The notes: generated by a model not told the origin, from the letters alone. A DNA stretch of 64,000 nt from an uncultured Christensenella sp. (GCA_910578545.1 CAJTPT010000002.1:186001-250000), one strand, 5' to 3'. Shown: positions 51,459 through 60,403, counted from the stretch's first letter. Translations and numbers: made by a program.

Positions 51459-52208
51459 CTATATATGTATCGCAATTTTTAATGCAATCTGTAATTTATC
51501 AAGATTATGATTTGCGCCAGACAATTGGCTGTTGTTATAATTACCTTCGCATAACACATCGCCCGTCACAAGAAAATTGTACAGCTCAAAATTATAAAAA
51601 TCACAAACCGCTTGAACCCCTGCGACCTCCATTTCAACTGCAATACAGCCCTCGTTTCTGCGCAACGCAACTTGTCCGACAGTTTCTCTCAACATTGCGT
51701 CAGTAGTCCAGATTCTTCCTTGTATATTGGGTATATTCCACATATCAAATAAAGATTTTATTCTATCACTGTTCTTGACTTTAATGTAGTCGCTCGGTGG
51801 CACATAGTGATAAGACATTCCCTCGTCACGATAGGCTTCCGTAGGAATCACATATTTATTTGTAGTTTTCTCGCCGTCTAAACTACCAGCGGAACCGAAC
51901 ATTATAAACTTTGAGGCACCAGTCAGCCAATTTGCTTCAATCGAAAACTGTGCCGCAGCGGTGGAGCCTATGGGCGATAAATAAAATGCTATATCTGTTC
52001 CTTGGTACGAAAATTTATAAACGGGAGTATGTCCGTTGCAGGCTTTAATTTCGGTAATTTTTTCACAATGAAAAGCCGATAAAATATAGTCGTAAATATT
52101 TTTAGAAAAAGTAATCAAGCATATATCGACCAAGTGTTTGCGTTCGCCGTAAAAATCTTTCAAAGTTAAAATTGGTTGAGTTTTATTATCAAACGAATCC
52201 GTAATCAT
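51459..52208 (-). CDS. Nucleoside phosphorylase family protein
   Basis: This 249-residue member of the PNP/UDP phosphorylase superfamily cleaves a nucleoside (or a related N-riboside) with phosphate. Features are FYLSPIGSTAAAQFSIEANWLTGASKFIMFGSAGSL (phosphate and ribose site), VIPTEAYRDEGMSYHY, TTDAMLRET, and EGCIAVEMEVAGVQAVCDF (the Met-Glu of the ribose site). VTGDVL supplies the base-site Asp. Sequence differs from classical DeoD and Udp, so the substrate is open. GGAG precedes the ATG. Confidence 0.88.
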   Translation of the reverse strand: MITDSFDNKTQPILTLKDFYGERKHLVDICLITFSKNIYDYILSAFHCEKITEIKACNGHTPVYKFSYQGTDIAFYLSPIGSTAAAQFSIEANWLTGASKFIMFGSAGSLDGEKTTNKYVIPTEAYRDEGMSYHYVPPSDYIKVKNSDRIKSLFDMWNIPNIQGRIWTTDAMLRETVGQVALRRNEGCIAVEMEVAGVQAVCDFYNFELYNFLVTGDVLCEGNYNNSQLSGANHNLDKLQIALKIAIHI

Positions 52209-52276
52209 TTTTTACTCCGTTAAATTACTGTTTATCGCTCTGTTATTATACAACAATTAAATGAACAAGTAAAGCA

Positions 52277-52314
52277 ATAGCGCACTGCCTTGCTTGCAAG
52301 GTATAGTGCGCTAT
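52277..52314. repeat. Interrupted inverted repeat (16 bp in two blocks)
   Basis: ATAGCGCACT (52277-52286) pairs with AGTGCGCTAT (52305-52314). Inside it CCTTGC pairs with GCAAGG. The T run after it on the minus strand is weak (TTGCTTTACTT), so a terminator for the gene ending at 52383 is only a possibility. Confidence 0.6.
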
Positions 52315-52382
52315 ACTTATGTGGAAAAACTCCCTATGGGAACTGCTTATAACCGCCGAGCGTTTTTATATTTATCTAAAAA

Positions 52383-53141
52383 TCAATCTGCCATATGCTT
52401 GATATCGTATTCCAACTTTTTAAAGATATCGAGCACCGTTTTGGTGGATTTAAAGAAGTACGCAATAGCATATTTAACACCGAGGAAAGACGATATTACA
52501 ACCTCGTAGTTATCCGCGGCAAGCGCAAACTTAAGCCCGTTTACGCAAGCGCAAAACTCTGCGCGGTCAATGACGCCGATAATTGCCGAGTTGGCTATAT
52601 CAATCAACGTTGCAACGCAGTTAAGCGCATCGGCACGCAAATCAGAACGGAATTTTCCGTTGACATCTTCATACGCGCGGTCCACTCCAATCCCTGTCTG
52701 AATCTCTCGAAGCATGGCGGGTTGCGAAAACAACGCCGCACAGTACGACTGGAAAGGCGCAACGACTTCCAAGCAAAACCGCGCATAAGACTCATTAAGC
52801 ATGTGGCTGTAAAAGTACGCTTCCAAGAAATTCCTAAGCTCAATCTTGCCATTGTCAATATCGAACAAAAGGCGGAAAACCAAAGCAATCGCCTTTTTGG
52901 GGTCGGACGGCAATACGAACGCGCCTGTGTTAACGCTTTCGGCAAACGTGTAATTATAATCGAAGCCGTACAACGTCATTGCAAACATGGAATACAACTG
53001 TTTATTGTCGGCAATGGCTTTAAGCAATGCCGCAATCTTGCTTTCCGCAAGCACGTATTTGCAATTTTTTAACGCGTCACAGGCGGACATAAATTCGCCT
53101 ATTCCGTCCGATTGCATTGTTTCCAAATAATTCCTACGCAT
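52383..53141 (-). CDS. Hypothetical protein
   Basis: This 252-residue protein begins at ATG 53141, chosen because CGGAG lies six bases upstream. An ATG five codons earlier is worse. I recognise no family. The sequence is almost entirely predicted helix, with no signal peptide or membrane segment and no obvious catalytic motif. There is a hydrophobic region around YFYSHMLNESYARFCLEVVAPF. Codon usage looks like its neighbours. It is probably transcribed alone, with a hairpin on each side. Confidence 0.8.
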   Translation of the reverse strand: MRRNYLETMQSDGIGEFMSACDALKNCKYVLAESKIAALLKAIADNKQLYSMFAMTLYGFDYNYTFAESVNTGAFVLPSDPKKAIALVFRLLFDIDNGKIELRNFLEAYFYSHMLNESYARFCLEVVAPFQSYCAALFSQPAMLREIQTGIGVDRAYEDVNGKFRSDLRADALNCVATLIDIANSAIIGVIDRAEFCACVNGLKFALAADNYEVVISSFLGVKYAIAYFFKSTKTVLDIFKKLEYDIKHMAD

Positions 53142-53251
53142 AAAAACTCCGAGCAAACTAATAAATCACAACGAAAAAGTAATGCTATTTACAACAAACA
53201 CAAAAAGGCATTTGCGCACAAACACCCGAAAAGCGAAACCCGATTTTAATA

Positions 53252-53277
53252 TAAGCGGTGAGAAAACTCACCGCTTA
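53252..53277 (-). terminator. Hairpin below the HPr-like gene, probable terminator
   Basis: TAAGCGGTGAG and CTCACCGCTTA pair perfectly around a four-base loop, 17 bases past the stop codon. On the minus strand the tail is TATATTAAAA, a poor T run, so efficiency is uncertain. Confidence 0.6.
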
Positions 53278-53293
53278 CACCGCATCGGAATAA

Positions 53294-53524
53294 CTATTTT
53301 GCTATGTACTTATTGATATCCTTAAGTAATTCGTCGCAATTGTCGTTATAGATTTCGCAAACAATGGGCTTTCCGAGATCAAGCGAGAAAATACCCAAAA
53401 GCGACTTAGCGTCTACAACGTATCTCCCGCTGTGCAAATCTACTTCGTACGGATAACGCGAAACGTAGTTTACAAACTCTTTTACGCTGTCCATCGAGGG
53501 GAAATAAACTTTAACTGACTTCAT
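53294..53524 (-). CDS. HPr-fold protein lacking His15 but keeping Ser46 (Crh-like)
   Basis: HPr is the phosphocarrier of the sugar PTS, and its paralogue Crh takes part only in CcpA-dependent regulation. Aligning this 76-residue protein by eye, VDAKSLLGIFSLDLGKP matches the NLKSIMGVMSLGIAKG segment of B. subtilis HPr, with the regulatory Ser (Ser46 of HPr) kept. The GIHARPA segment with catalytic His15 and Arg17 is missing and replaced by a shorter SMDSV. It therefore cannot carry PTS phosphate, but it could be phosphorylated by HPr kinase, like Crh. GGGAGG precedes the ATG. Confidence 0.82.
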   Translation of the reverse strand: MKSVKVYFPSMDSVKEFVNYVSRYPYEVDLHSGRYVVDAKSLLGIFSLDLGKPIVCEIYNDNCDELLKDINKYIAK

Positions 53525-53592
53525 AACAACCTCCCACGGTTAATTTTTATATTTGCAAGTCCGATATAAAATTACGGTCTTAAGCCAAAGAT

Positions 53593-53621
53593 ATTCTATC
53601 ACACAACGTTCCGTTTTGCAA
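53593..53621 (-). promoter_or_regulatory. Sigma-A promoter of the Crh-like gene
   Basis: Minus strand: -35 TTGCAA (53616-53621), 17-base spacer, -10 TAGAAT (53593-53598) with an extended TG. It begins 18 bases below the pgi stop. The leader is about 60 bases. Confidence 0.7.
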
Positions 53622-53638
53622 TAGTTTTACAAAAAAAT

Positions 53639-55033
53639 TTATTTAATTATATAAGCGTCGTTTTTACTAAGCGAATTAAGTTCTTGAAGCTTTGCCTCGT
53701 AGCCTGCTCTTCCGATCATTGCAAAAGTAGCTTTTTTACCCTCTTCGACGCCGGGCTGATTAAAGGTGTCTATACCGAGGTACGCACCGGCAAACGCGGT
53801 TTGGTACATAAAGTACATGAGAAGTTCGCCAACTGTTTCGGCGTTAACCTCGGGAAGAATAATCGTATAATTGGATCTACCCGCTTTTGTAAGGGCAAAT
53901 TCGGTTGACTTACGCTCGGCGGTGATAAGCTCGTTAAGCGTATGTCCTTTTAAGAAGTTGCCTACGTCCGACGTTTCGGCGGCTGGAATATTAACAGTTG
54001 CGCCGTAATTTTCGACGCCGATAAAGGTTACAACCTTGTCGTAGGGACCCTCGGTATAAAGCTGAACCTGGCTGTGCTGATCGGTAACGCCAAGCGATTT
54101 TGCGGGCGTTTGACCGCAGTTGACGGTCTTGCCTTTTTTGTCGACAGCCTTACCGAGCGACTCCGCCCAAATCTGGCAGTAAAAGTCCGCCATGGTTTTG
54201 AGCCCATCGGCGTACGGCATCATAACGGATATATTCTTACCCGCCTGCATCGACTTGACTTGCAAAAATGCAGTCATAAGCGCGGGGTTGGTATTAATAT
54301 CGGTGCGTTCGCAAGCCTCGCGCATAGCGCGTGCACCGGCAATCATGCTTTGAATATCAACGCCCATAACGGCAAACGGTACAAGACCGACGTTTGAAAG
54401 AACGGAGAATCTACCGCCCACACCGCTCGGAATGCCGAAAATCTTAAAGCCTTCCTTTTCCGCAACGTTGTACAAAGCGCCCTTGCCAACAGTGGTAGTT
54501 ACGAAAATATGTTCTTTGGCTTTCTTTTCGCCAACTGTTTTTTTGAGCAGGTTGTACAGAATAATGAACTGACTGAGCGTTTCGCTCGTTTCACCAGACT
54601 TGGTAATAACGTTAAAGTACGTGGTTTTTAAATCTATAATATCCAACAGCGACGCCATGCGCTCGGGATCGACGTTATCCTCAACGTAAATCTTTGGCGC
54701 CTTACGCATTTTTTCGGGCAACTCGTTGTGATGCAAATGCAAAAGCGCGTTAAACACGCAAATCGGTCCGAGCGCCGATCCGCCTATGCCGAGAACAACA
54801 AAACTTGATGCCTTTTCACGGATTTTCGCACCGAAAGCGTTAAGCTCGTCTATTTCCTTTTGTGGAATGAGCGGGCATTCCGTCCACTCCTGCCAACCCC
54901 TACCGCTGTTTTCCACAACTTCCTTGTAGGCGGCGGAATGAAGTGACGACGCGGCTGAAATTTCCGACGGCTTAATGCCGTGTGCGCCTATTGCGCTATC
55001 CATCATGTTGTTGTAATCGAACTTGAGTTTCAT
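53639..55033 (-). CDS. pgi: Glucose-6-phosphate isomerase
   Basis: Pgi interconverts glucose 6-phosphate and fructose 6-phosphate. The family signatures are present: VLGIGGSALGP, VITKSGETSETLSQF, GIPSGVGGRFSVLSNVGLVPFAV, and the late GVENYGATVNIP and NQPGVEEGKK (conserved lysine). Length is 464 residues, the short form of Bacillota. It has its own promoter and a GGAG ribosome binding site. The Crh-like gene follows under a separate promoter. Confidence 0.96.
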   Translation of the reverse strand: MKLKFDYNNMMDSAIGAHGIKPSEISAASSLHSAAYKEVVENSGRGWQEWTECPLIPQKEIDELNAFGAKIREKASSFVVLGIGGSALGPICVFNALLHLHHNELPEKMRKAPKIYVEDNVDPERMASLLDIIDLKTTYFNVITKSGETSETLSQFIILYNLLKKTVGEKKAKEHIFVTTTVGKGALYNVAEKEGFKIFGIPSGVGGRFSVLSNVGLVPFAVMGVDIQSMIAGARAMREACERTDINTNPALMTAFLQVKSMQAGKNISVMMPYADGLKTMADFYCQIWAESLGKAVDKKGKTVNCGQTPAKSLGVTDQHSQVQLYTEGPYDKVVTFIGVENYGATVNIPAAETSDVGNFLKGHTLNELITAERKSTEFALTKAGRSNYTIILPEVNAETVGELLMYFMYQTAFAGAYLGIDTFNQPGVEEGKKATFAMIGRAGYEAKLQELNSLSKNDAYIIK

Positions 55034-55072
55034 AAAAATTAGCTCTCCTATATGGAAAAAATTCTATAAAAT

Positions 55073-55101
55073 ATTATATATCTTAATGCGTTTAAAATCA
55101 A
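55073..55101 (-). promoter_or_regulatory. Sigma-A promoter of pgi
   Basis: Minus strand: -35 TTGATT (55096-55101), 17-base spacer, perfect TATAAT (55073-55078). The predicted leader is about 33 bases. Confidence 0.75.
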
Positions 55102-55140
55102 GCAATATTATACTATTTTCACAACAAAAAAAGAACAAAA

Positions 55141-55167
55141 AAGACGGTGAAACTTCTTCACCGTCTT
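55141..55167 (-). terminator. Intrinsic terminator of hpf
   Basis: On the minus strand AAGACGGTGAA and TTCACCGTCTT pair perfectly around five bases and continue into TTTT then further T runs. It starts eight bases past the hpf stop. Confidence 0.88.
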
Positions 55168-55174
55168 CTTTAAA

Positions 55175-55723
55175 TTACACAACAGTTTCGATTAAACCGT
55201 AGTTTCCGTCGTTACGCACGTACAAAACGTTAATCGAGTTGGTGCTTTTGTTGAGGAATACATAAAAGTTGTGACCTACGAGCTCAAGCTCTTCTATAGC
55301 GTCGTCAATAGACATAGGAATTAGCGTGTAGCACTTGGATTTTACAAGAGCCTTTTCCTCCGTTACTTCTTCTTCTACAATGTCGCCGGGTATGGAAAAA
55401 TCCTTTGCACGAAGCTTTTTGGACTTGGACTCAAGTTTTTTATGATGACGTATAATCTGCTTTTCGAGCTTGGGAATAGCAAGATCAATGTTGTTGTACA
55501 TATTGTCGCTTGTTACCTCGGCACGAAGAACGGTGCCGTCAAGCATTATCGTAAGCTCAAGCGTATAAAGGTCGTCGGTACTGCGCGTATTGCCCTTTTT
55601 AAGCGCTATTTTAATGCGCGTATCGTCCTCAAAAAACTTATCGAGCTTTTGAATCTTTTTGTCGATAACGGTCTTGAGCTTTTCGCTCGCGTCATAATTT
55701 TTGCAAAGGTAGTCGATTTTCAT
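55175..55723 (-). CDS. hpf: Ribosome hibernation promoting factor, long form
   Basis: Long HPF dimerises 70S ribosomes to inactive 100S particles in stationary phase. The N-terminal beta-alpha-beta-beta-beta-alpha domain (MKIDYLCKNYDASEKLK...NIDLAIPKLEKQIIRHHKKL) blocks the decoding centre. A linker leads to the C-terminal dimerisation domain, with SMDDAIEELELVGHNFYVFLNKSTNSINVLYVRNDGNYGLIE. Length is 182 residues. GGAGGAAAC precedes the ATG. It is monocistronic, with its own promoter and terminator. Confidence 0.95.
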   Translation of the reverse strand: MKIDYLCKNYDASEKLKTVIDKKIQKLDKFFEDDTRIKIALKKGNTRSTDDLYTLELTIMLDGTVLRAEVTSDNMYNNIDLAIPKLEKQIIRHHKKLESKSKKLRAKDFSIPGDIVEEEVTEEKALVKSKCYTLIPMSIDDAIEELELVGHNFYVFLNKSTNSINVLYVRNDGNYGLIETVV

Positions 55724-55789
55724 AGTTTCCTCCTATAAATAACAATAGTTGATTTTAAAGCGTTTATCGGCGCGATAATATCTGCCTAT

Positions 55790-55818
55790 ATTATATCATG
55801 CCGAGCAACGTTTGTAAA
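55790..55818 (-). promoter_or_regulatory. Sigma-A promoter of hpf
   Basis: Minus strand: -35 TTTACA (55813-55818), 17-base spacer, perfect TATAAT (55790-55795). The leader is about 60 bases. The -35 box lies just below the clpC stop. Confidence 0.75.
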
Positions 55819-55833
55819 TGGGTTTACAAAAAT

Positions 55834-58317
55834 TTACCTTATAACAATTTTGCCGTCAATGCAGTCGACGATTACCGAAGAATTGCTTTGGATTTTTCCG
55901 CCGATAATAGCTTCGGCTATCTCGTCCTCGACGTTTTGCTCGATGACTCTGCGCAACGGTCGCGCGCCGTATTCTGCGTCATAGCCCTTGTCGATAAGCC
56001 ACTCTATTGCCGCGGGCGAGATTGTAATAGAAATGTTTTTGTCTTTAAGCGAGTTTTCCACACGTTTCAGCATTATCTCGGCTATACGCGCCACGTCGGA
56101 CTTAGACAGTCTGTCAAACACGCAAATCACATCGATACGATTTAGGAATTCGGGTTTAAACGTGCCGCGAAGCGCATTCATATACTCATCGTCGCGAACG
56201 TCGCTGTCCTTTTTACCGACAGCGTTAAACCCTATTTCTCGTTTTGCCGCGGCGGCTGTTGCCCCCACATTACTCGTCATTATGATTATGGTATTTTTAA
56301 ACGACACCGTGCGCCCTTGCGAATCGGTAAGTCTGCCGTCGTCAAGCAACTGCAAGAGGATATTAAAAACGTCGGGATGCGCTTTTTCTATCTCGTCGAA
56401 CAAAACTATTGAGTACGGGTGACGGCGCACCTTTTCGGTAAGCTGTCCGCCGTCGTCAAAGCCGACGTATCCGGGCGGTGCGCCTATAAGCTTGGACACG
56501 GAATGCGATTCCATAAACTCGCTCATGTCAAGGCGTATAACGGAGTTTTCGTTATCAAACATAGCCTCGGCAAGCGCTTTGGTAAGCTCGGTTTTTCCAA
56601 CGCCCGTAGGACCGAGGAAAATAAACGAACCAATCGGACGGTTGTCGCTTTTAAGTCCCGCACGAGCTCGGCGTATCGCCTTGGACACTGCCTCGACAGC
56701 TCGGTTTTGCCCAATAACACGTTTATGCAAAATGTCCTCGAGGTTTTGCAGTCTGGCGCTTTCCGTTTCGGTAAGCTTATTTACCGGAATCTTAGTCCAC
56801 CGCGACACTACGTCCGCGATATTATCGGCGGTGATTGTTTTTACGGTCTTTTCTTGGGCGGCTGAGTTTTGCAACGATCGCGACTTTATTGTGCGCTCTA
56901 GGTCTTCCGTTTTTTGCTTGTACTGCTCGGCTTGCGCATAGTCCTGTCGATCGGCACACTCGCGCATCTTCTTTTTGTACTCAGCAAGCTGAGCGTTAAG
57001 CTCGGATAAATCGGCAGGCGCAAGTGAAGCTCCGACCTTGGCACAGCTCATAGCCTCGTCTATTAGATCGATTGCCTTGTCGGGCAAAAATCTATCGGCA
57101 ATGTATTTATCGGAAAGCTTGGCGGCGGCTACTATCGCCTCGTCGGAAAGCTTGACGTTGTGGAAGTTTTCGTAATTGGTGCGTAAGCCTTTTAGTATCT
57201 CTATAGTCTGCTCGACGGTGGGCGGATCGACGATTATAGGCTGGAAACGGCGTTCCATGGCTTTGTCGGCTTCTATATACTTTCGGTACTCGTCGGTTGT
57301 CGTCGCGCCTATGGTGTGCATTTCGCCGCGCGCAAGATAGGGCTTGAGTATATCGGCAGGCGTAACCTCGCCGTCCTTAGACCCCGCTTGCATAAGCGTA
57401 TGAAGTTCGTCGATAAACACGATTATGTTGCCGCTTCCTATAATCAAGTCAATAGCGGATTTAAGTTTTTCCTCAAGCTGACCGCGGTATTTTGTGCCGG
57501 CCATAAGCGAGCCGATATTAAGCGAAAATATTATGTTGTTTTGCAACTGACGCGGCACCTTGCCGTCAACAATCGCCTTTGCAAGCCCGTCGATAATCGC
57601 GCTTTTGCCTACGCCCGGCTCGCCTATAAGCACGGGGTTGTTCTTGGTCTTGCGGCACAAGATCTCTATGAGTCGTTCAACCTCGTGCTCACGCCCGATT
57701 ACGGGATCGAGTTTATTCTGTCGCGCCTTTGCCGTAACATCCACGCCGAGATCGGCAAGCTGTGCGGGAAGCTCATGCCCCGAACCGTTTACGCCGTCGG
57801 AAACCGGTCCGCCGTAACCCCCCGTCGAGAACGCGCCTAACGGCGAAGAAAACTGCGAACCGCCAAAAGGCTGTTCTTTACTTGCCTGCCCCGTTTGTAA
57901 AAGCTTTAAAATCGATCGTCTGTAGGCGGCAATATTAATATTGTAAATTTGATAAAGCGCGTCGGAAGCTACGCAGTTGCGATCCTCCAAAATGGCAAGC
58001 ATGAGATGATCGGGCGAGATCGTGGACGCTCCAATTTGCGCGGCAATACTGTACGCCGTAAAAGGAATAGATTCACGCACACGCGGCGAATCGGTCGGCT
58101 CGGACAGCGACGGCTTTTCTTTTTCGTCCTCAAAAATCTGCACTAGTCCTTCGGGCGAAAACCCGTTTGCCGCAAAAATCTTTGCCGCAATGCATTCCAC
58201 TTTTAGGATACCGTAAAGCAGATGCTCGGTACCCGTGTACTCGTTAGAGTAATATTTGGCTGTCTTTCTTGCTATGTCATACGCTTTAAGCGCATTTTCG
58301 TCCATTGAATATTCCAT
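55834..58317 (-). CDS. clpC: ClpC, AAA+ unfoldase of the ClpCP protease
   Basis: ClpC unfolds proteins, including those marked by McsB arginine phosphorylation, for ClpP. It has an N-terminal double Clp repeat (YTGTEHLLYGILKVEC, TISPDHLMLAILEDRNC), a first AAA+ domain (GEPGVGKSAIIDGLAKAI) and a middle coiled coil with a UVR-like part (RQDYAQAEQYKQKTEDLE). The second AAA+ domain has FLGPTGVGKTELTKALAE. Length is 827 residues. GGAGGAGC precedes the ATG. It is the last gene of ctsR-mcsA-mcsB-clpC. Confidence 0.97.
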   Translation of the reverse strand: MEYSMDENALKAYDIARKTAKYYSNEYTGTEHLLYGILKVECIAAKIFAANGFSPEGLVQIFEDEKEKPSLSEPTDSPRVRESIPFTAYSIAAQIGASTISPDHLMLAILEDRNCVASDALYQIYNINIAAYRRSILKLLQTGQASKEQPFGGSQFSSPLGAFSTGGYGGPVSDGVNGSGHELPAQLADLGVDVTAKARQNKLDPVIGREHEVERLIEILCRKTKNNPVLIGEPGVGKSAIIDGLAKAIVDGKVPRQLQNNIIFSLNIGSLMAGTKYRGQLEEKLKSAIDLIIGSGNIIVFIDELHTLMQAGSKDGEVTPADILKPYLARGEMHTIGATTTDEYRKYIEADKAMERRFQPIIVDPPTVEQTIEILKGLRTNYENFHNVKLSDEAIVAAAKLSDKYIADRFLPDKAIDLIDEAMSCAKVGASLAPADLSELNAQLAEYKKKMRECADRQDYAQAEQYKQKTEDLERTIKSRSLQNSAAQEKTVKTITADNIADVVSRWTKIPVNKLTETESARLQNLEDILHKRVIGQNRAVEAVSKAIRRARAGLKSDNRPIGSFIFLGPTGVGKTELTKALAEAMFDNENSVIRLDMSEFMESHSVSKLIGAPPGYVGFDDGGQLTEKVRRHPYSIVLFDEIEKAHPDVFNILLQLLDDGRLTDSQGRTVSFKNTIIIMTSNVGATAAAAKREIGFNAVGKKDSDVRDDEYMNALRGTFKPEFLNRIDVICVFDRLSKSDVARIAEIMLKRVENSLKDKNISITISPAAIEWLIDKGYDAEYGARPLRRVIEQNVEDEIAEAIIGGKIQSNSSVIVDCIDGKIVIR

Positions 58318-58329
58318 AATGCTCCTCCG

Positions 58330-59337
58330 TTAAATTGTCTTTTTACAAAGCGAGGTCAGCGACGAAGCAATATACCTTGCTCGCATAACGTCGCGTTCGT
58401 CAACGCTCATTTGATTGCCACCCAAACGTTGCATGTTTGCGGGTTGACAGGTTGTGATTATGTTTTGGAACTCATTGCCGTCGGCTATATCTATATAGTC
58501 ATAATAACCGCCGAGTCTTACGAGCGCCAAGTACTTCATTGCTTCCTCGGTTGAAAGCTTGTACGCATTTGTGAGTATACCCCACGCCCTGCAAATTCTG
58601 TCTTTTAACTCAGGTTCGTCGCGCTTTAAAAGCTGTCGGGCGCGGTTTTCGGCGTCCAGTATATGATTGATAGCATCGTCGACGGCTTCCAGGATTTCGG
58701 TTTCCTTTACGCCGAGCGTGCGTTGATTACTTATTTGATAAAGAAATCCTTCCGCTTTACTACCCTCGCCGTAAACGCCGCGAACCGTCATATTAAGTCG
58801 AGCTACGTCGTTTATACACCCCTCTATCAGGTTTTGCATTGTAAGAGCGGGCAAAAACACCATGACCGACGCACGCATTCCCGTACCGAGATTTGTCGCA
58901 CAAGAAGTAAGATATCCAAAGCGGTTATCAAACGCAAACTTCATATTGCGACTTAATACGTCGTCTATTAAATTGACGCGCTCGTACGCCGAATCGAGCG
59001 ACAAGCCGGGCAAGATTACCTGCTCACGGATATGGTCTTCCTCGTTAACCATAACGGCAACGGTTTCGTCGGCGCTTATAAGCGCAGAACCGAACGGACA
59101 CGATTCCAATAAATCGGGGCTTATCAAATGCTTTTCCTGCAAAACCGTGCCATCGAGCTCGGAAAGCCCGTGCATATCGTAGCGAGTGAATTTATCCACA
59201 GGCGAAAGCGAGCGCTCCACCTTGTCGACTATCTGTTTTGCAGGCATTTCGGCAAGCTTGTGCGGAAAAGGCAAGCCGTCTATATTGCGTGCAAGCCGCA
59301 GTCTTGTAGAAACAATTATCGAATCTGCCGAAGCCAT
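58330..59337 (-). CDS. mcsB: McsB, protein arginine kinase
   Basis: McsB phosphorylates arginines to mark proteins for ClpCP and to inactivate CtsR. It is related to guanido kinases. The segments IIVSTRLRLARNIDGLPFPHKL (conserved STRLR), VMVNEEDHIREQ (catalytic acidic residues), LTSCATNLGTGMRASVMVFLP (conserved cysteine) and the final DERDVMRARYIA fit. I chose ATG 59337, placed nine bases after GGGAGG. A start ten codons earlier lies inside mcsA. Length is 335 residues, slightly short of the family average. Confidence 0.95.
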   Translation of the reverse strand: MASADSIIVSTRLRLARNIDGLPFPHKLAEMPAKQIVDKVERSLSPVDKFTRYDMHGLSELDGTVLQEKHLISPDLLESCPFGSALISADETVAVMVNEEDHIREQVILPGLSLDSAYERVNLIDDVLSRNMKFAFDNRFGYLTSCATNLGTGMRASVMVFLPALTMQNLIEGCINDVARLNMTVRGVYGEGSKAEGFLYQISNQRTLGVKETEILEAVDDAINHILDAENRARQLLKRDEPELKDRICRAWGILTNAYKLSTEEAMKYLALVRLGGYYDYIDIADGNEFQNIITTCQPANMQRLGGNQMSVDERDVMRARYIASSLTSLCKKTI

Positions 59338-59338
59338 G

Positions 59339-59854
59339 CTATTTATCCTCCCGTCTGTTGCCGACAAGCTGTTTAAGTCTTTCGCTAAGCTCGCTTATTC
59401 TTGCATAATCGCCGCTGTCAAACGCCGCTTGAAGCTCTGACTTAAGCCTCGCCTCTTCGGTTGCAACGTCCACGGCGCCGTACGGCGTTTTGCCTACGTG
59501 CCTATCGGACTGCTGAAGCTTTTTGACAGTCTGAACAATAAGCGGCTCAAAGACCTTGTAACACCTAGGACAACCGACAAAACCGCTTTTGATAAATTCT
59601 TGGCTCGTCGTTTTGCAGTCGGGACAGACAAGCGCGCGCGCAGTCGGCGCGTCAAACAGATTATTAAAGTTATTTAAAAGCCCCATCGGCGAGCCGTTTA
59701 TCAATTTATTAAGAACATCAAAGCTGTCGAGTCCGATGTCCGGTCTGAAATTACTTGCACACTCGTCGCACAAAAACATTTTTTCTACGTGGTTATTGCG
59801 CTGAACAAGCACTTCGGTAGTGGCGTCGCGCAATCCGCATTTAGTACACTTCAT
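59339..59854 (-). CDS. mcsA: McsA, activator of McsB
   Basis: McsA is a zinc protein needed for full McsB kinase activity. Four Cys-x-x-Cys pairs are visible: CTKCGLRD and FLCDECAS in the N-terminal half, VCPDCKTTSQEF and VGCPRCYKVF in the middle. The C-terminus is a UVR motif (EEARLKSELQAAFDSGDYARISELSERLKQL). Length is 171 residues. CGGAGGT precedes the ATG. It lies between ctsR and mcsB, and its stop is one base before the mcsB start. Confidence 0.95.
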   Translation of the reverse strand: MKCTKCGLRDATTEVLVQRNNHVEKMFLCDECASNFRPDIGLDSFDVLNKLINGSPMGLLNNFNNLFDAPTARALVCPDCKTTSQEFIKSGFVGCPRCYKVFEPLIVQTVKKLQQSDRHVGKTPYGAVDVATEEARLKSELQAAFDSGDYARISELSERLKQLVGNRREDK

Positions 59855-59866
59855 TTTTACCTCCGA

Positions 59867-60334
59867 TTATTCGTTGTCGTCGTGCGTTTTAAGTGTTTCC
59901 AAAAGCACGCTTTTAAGTATAGAACCGCGCAATTTATTTTTTGCAACAGTAGGCGCGAGTAGCGCTTTATCCGAAATCGCCGCTTTGACAAGCCGTCCTT
60001 CCGATTGCGTAAAAATACCGTCCTCGCACAGCCGGTCTATTATTTGACATGCTTTGCCGTATTCTATTCCATCGGACAAAGTTTTGTCTATATACCCGAT
60101 AAGTACGTCGTCGGCATTCTCGTTGACTTTAATCAACGTTATCGATCCGCCCCCACCCCTGCGACTTTCTATTACGTACCCGCGCTCGGGTGTAAACCTT
60201 GTAGCCAGCACGTAATTTATTTGACTCGGCGCCACCGCAAAGTACGCCGCAAGCTCGTTTCGATTAAAATTGACCGACAGCTCATCGCCGAGCGTATCTA
60301 GCAAAAACCGTTCGATTATATCGCTTACCGTCAT
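59867..60334 (-). CDS. ctsR: Class III stress gene repressor CtsR
   Basis: CtsR represses clp genes at low temperature and lets go when heated or when its arginines are phosphorylated. The N-terminal winged helix shows FNRNELAAYFAVAPSQINYVLATRFTPERGYVIESRRGGGGSITL. The RGGGG wing loop is the thermosensor and the neighbouring arginines are McsB targets. Length is 155 residues. AGGAGGGT precedes the ATG. AGTCAAA heptads just upstream indicate autoregulation. Confidence 0.97.
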   Translation of the reverse strand: MTVSDIIERFLLDTLGDELSVNFNRNELAAYFAVAPSQINYVLATRFTPERGYVIESRRGGGGSITLIKVNENADDVLIGYIDKTLSDGIEYGKACQIIDRLCEDGIFTQSEGRLVKAAISDKALLAPTVAKNKLRGSILKSVLLETLKTHDDNE

Positions 60335-60355
60335 GTCACCCTCCTAGGTATTTAA

Positions 60356-60391
60356 AGTCAGACCGAAAGTCAAAAGTCAAAGAAAGTCAAA
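60356..60391. promoter_or_regulatory. CtsR operator, four heptad repeats
   Basis: AGTCARA heptads start at 60356 (AGTCAGA), 60368, 60375 and 60385 (all AGTCAAA). The last two, separated by GAA, match the canonical RGTCAAA-NAN-RGTCAAA operator. The other two extend it upstream. They lie between the -10 box and the ctsR start, covering the transcription start. Confidence 0.88.
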
Positions 60392-60403
60392 CTTTATGCT
60401 TCA

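Noticed and set aside
60356..60391. Short direct repeats that could suggest a CRISPR or iteron array
   Set aside because: Units are only seven bases, spacing is 0-5 bases, and they match the CtsR operator in front of ctsR itself.
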